From: an uncultured bacterium
GTDB lineage: Bacteria > Desulfobacterota > Desulfobulbia > Desulfobulbales > Desulfobulbaceae
Direction of reading: 5' to 3'
Length of the DNA stretch: 5,701 nt
NCBI GenBank assembly: GCA_903842475.1
Contig: CAIMMA010000186.1
Location: 1-5,701, forward strand
The translations under genes and the position numbers were made by a program. The first letter of the stretch is position 1, and the number at the start of each line of letters is the position of its first letter. Below are positions 4,928-5,701 of this stretch, in pieces. The notes under the pieces are model-generated. The model searched no databases and was not told the origin of the DNA. It saw only the letters and a program-made list of their open reading frames with translations.

Positions 4928-5701
4928 ATGATTACAATGAACCTGAAATATTTGCACCGATGGTCGGTACGGTCGATGGTTGCTCTGGCTTTGGTTGTGT
5001 TGTTTTGTGTAAACGCCGCCGGAGCAGAAGATTTTCTCAGCGATGCAAGTTATGAGGATCAGGCGGTTGCCGTCAGGGCTCCCGACCCCATTGAACCGTT
5101 CAACCGCGCCATGTTCACCTTTAACGACAAACTGTATCTCTGGGTGCTTGATCCGGTGGCCACCGGTTACAGCAAGGTGCTGCCCGCCGATATCAGAGAG
5201 TGTGTGGGGAATTTTTTCTACAACGTCGGCGAGCCGGTGCGCTCCGTTAACTTTTTGCTCCAGGGTCGATTTCGTGACTCCGGCTTGACGTTGTCCCGGT
5301 TTGCGATTAACAGCCTCGCCGGAGTGTTTGGCTTGGCGGATCCCGCTGGCGATGAATTCAAAATTCCCCGGAAAAAAGCCACCTTTGGGCAGACCTTGTC
5401 CGTCTGGGGGGTGGGCGACGGCTTTTACCTGGTCGTGCCTTTGTTGGGGCCTTCTACGCTCCGTGATTTTTCCGGCAAGATGGTCGAAACCCTGGCAACC
5501 TCGACCTATTACCCCTGGAACGATGACCCCGGGACTTCGATGGCAGTTTTCAGCGGTCAGGTGGTCAATGAAACCTCGCTTCGCCTCGGGGTGTACCAAG
5601 ATCTTAAATCCATGAGTTTTGATCCCTATGTTGCCTTTCGGAATGCGTATTTTCAGTCACGAGGCAAAGGGGGTGACAATGTATTGGTTCCAAATCCAAA
5701 T
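4928..5701 (+). CDS. mlaA: Outer-membrane lipid-asymmetry protein MlaA (VacJ family), open at right edge
   Basis: The frame is open from the ATG at 4928 to the end of the window (258 codons, no stop), so the entry is 3'-partial but nearly full length compared with E. coli MlaA (251). MlaA lies in the outer membrane and removes misplaced phospholipid from the outer leaflet, passing it to MlaC. Family signatures are DPIEPFNRAMFTFND (53-67), NFFYNVGEPVRSVNFLLQG (95-113), FGQTLSVWGVG (153-163) and GPSTLRD (174-180). Residues 1-33 look like a signal peptide: basic start, hydrophobic core at 17-28 and an AGA|E cleavage site. C27 follows VLF, which is not a lipobox, so the protein is probably not lipidated, unlike E. 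coli MlaA. The start is uncertain: GGTGAG (4908-4913) is a distant ribosome binding site, and the ATG at 4937 would also keep the signal peptide. An mlaC gene could follow outside the window. Confidence 0.92.
   Translation, partial: MITMNLKYLHRWSVRSMVALALVVLFCVNAAGAEDFLSDASYEDQAVAVRAPDPIEPFNRAMFTFNDKLYLWVLDPVATGYSKVLPADIRECVGNFFYNVGEPVRSVNFLLQGRFRDSGLTLSRFAINSLAGVFGLADPAGDEFKIPRKKATFGQTLSVWGVGDGFYLVVPLLGPSTLRDFSGKMVETLATSTYYPWNDDPGTSMAVFSGQVVNETSLRLGVYQDLKSMSFDPYVAFRNAYFQSRGKGGDNVLVPNPN

Noticed and set aside
4889..5599. 236-codon open frame on the - strand opposite mlaA
   Set aside because: The + strand encodes an unmistakable MlaA through this region. The antisense product has no family motifs and is a by-product of codon use.

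Overview
The window reads as a Gram-negative chromosome of moderate GC content, and every recognisable gene is on the + strand. A Mla-type outer-membrane lipid transport operon, a single-domain PilZ protein, a half-size TSUP permease and a channel-receiver fusion together suggest a Desulfobacterota/'deltaproteobacterial' lineage. That placement is inference from gene style and order, not from a phylogenetic marker.

Layout. (1) Positions 1-617 hold the 3' end of an unknown gene, then a 129-residue membrane protein equal to one repeat of the TauE/SafE (TSUP) family, closed by a strong hairpin terminator. The two reading frames are in phase, separated by one TAA and eight sense codons, so they may be the two halves of a split permease. 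(2) Positions 618-2142 hold a leader with a perfect -10 box but no -35 box, then a MthK-like two-helix potassium channel with an RCK domain that is fused at its C-terminus to a response-regulator receiver domain. An in-frame ATG with a Shine-Dalgarno-like sequence lies exactly between the pore and the RCK domain, as in MthK, so a soluble RCK-receiver protein may also be made. (3) Positions 2143-2781 hold a promoter, a small PilZ (c-di-GMP binding) protein and its own terminator. (4) Positions 2815-5701 hold mlaE, mlaF, mlaD and mlaA, tightly packed in that order. mlaA is open at the right edge of the window. It shows a cleavable signal peptide but no lipobox.

How they work together. MlaE (permease), MlaF (ATPase) and MlaD (MCE substrate-binding protein) should form the inner-membrane complex that moves phospholipid between the membranes, and MlaA is its outer-membrane partner. 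mlaB (STAS protein) is not seen before or among these genes; mlaB and mlaC could lie beyond the right edge. The channel gene and the PilZ gene are separate transcription units. Nothing in the sequence ties them functionally to the mla operon.

The most interesting object is the channel-RCK-receiver gene: phosphorylation of a gating ring by a histidine kinase would be an unusual way to control K+ flux. No mobile elements, CRISPR arrays, tRNA or rRNA genes are visible.
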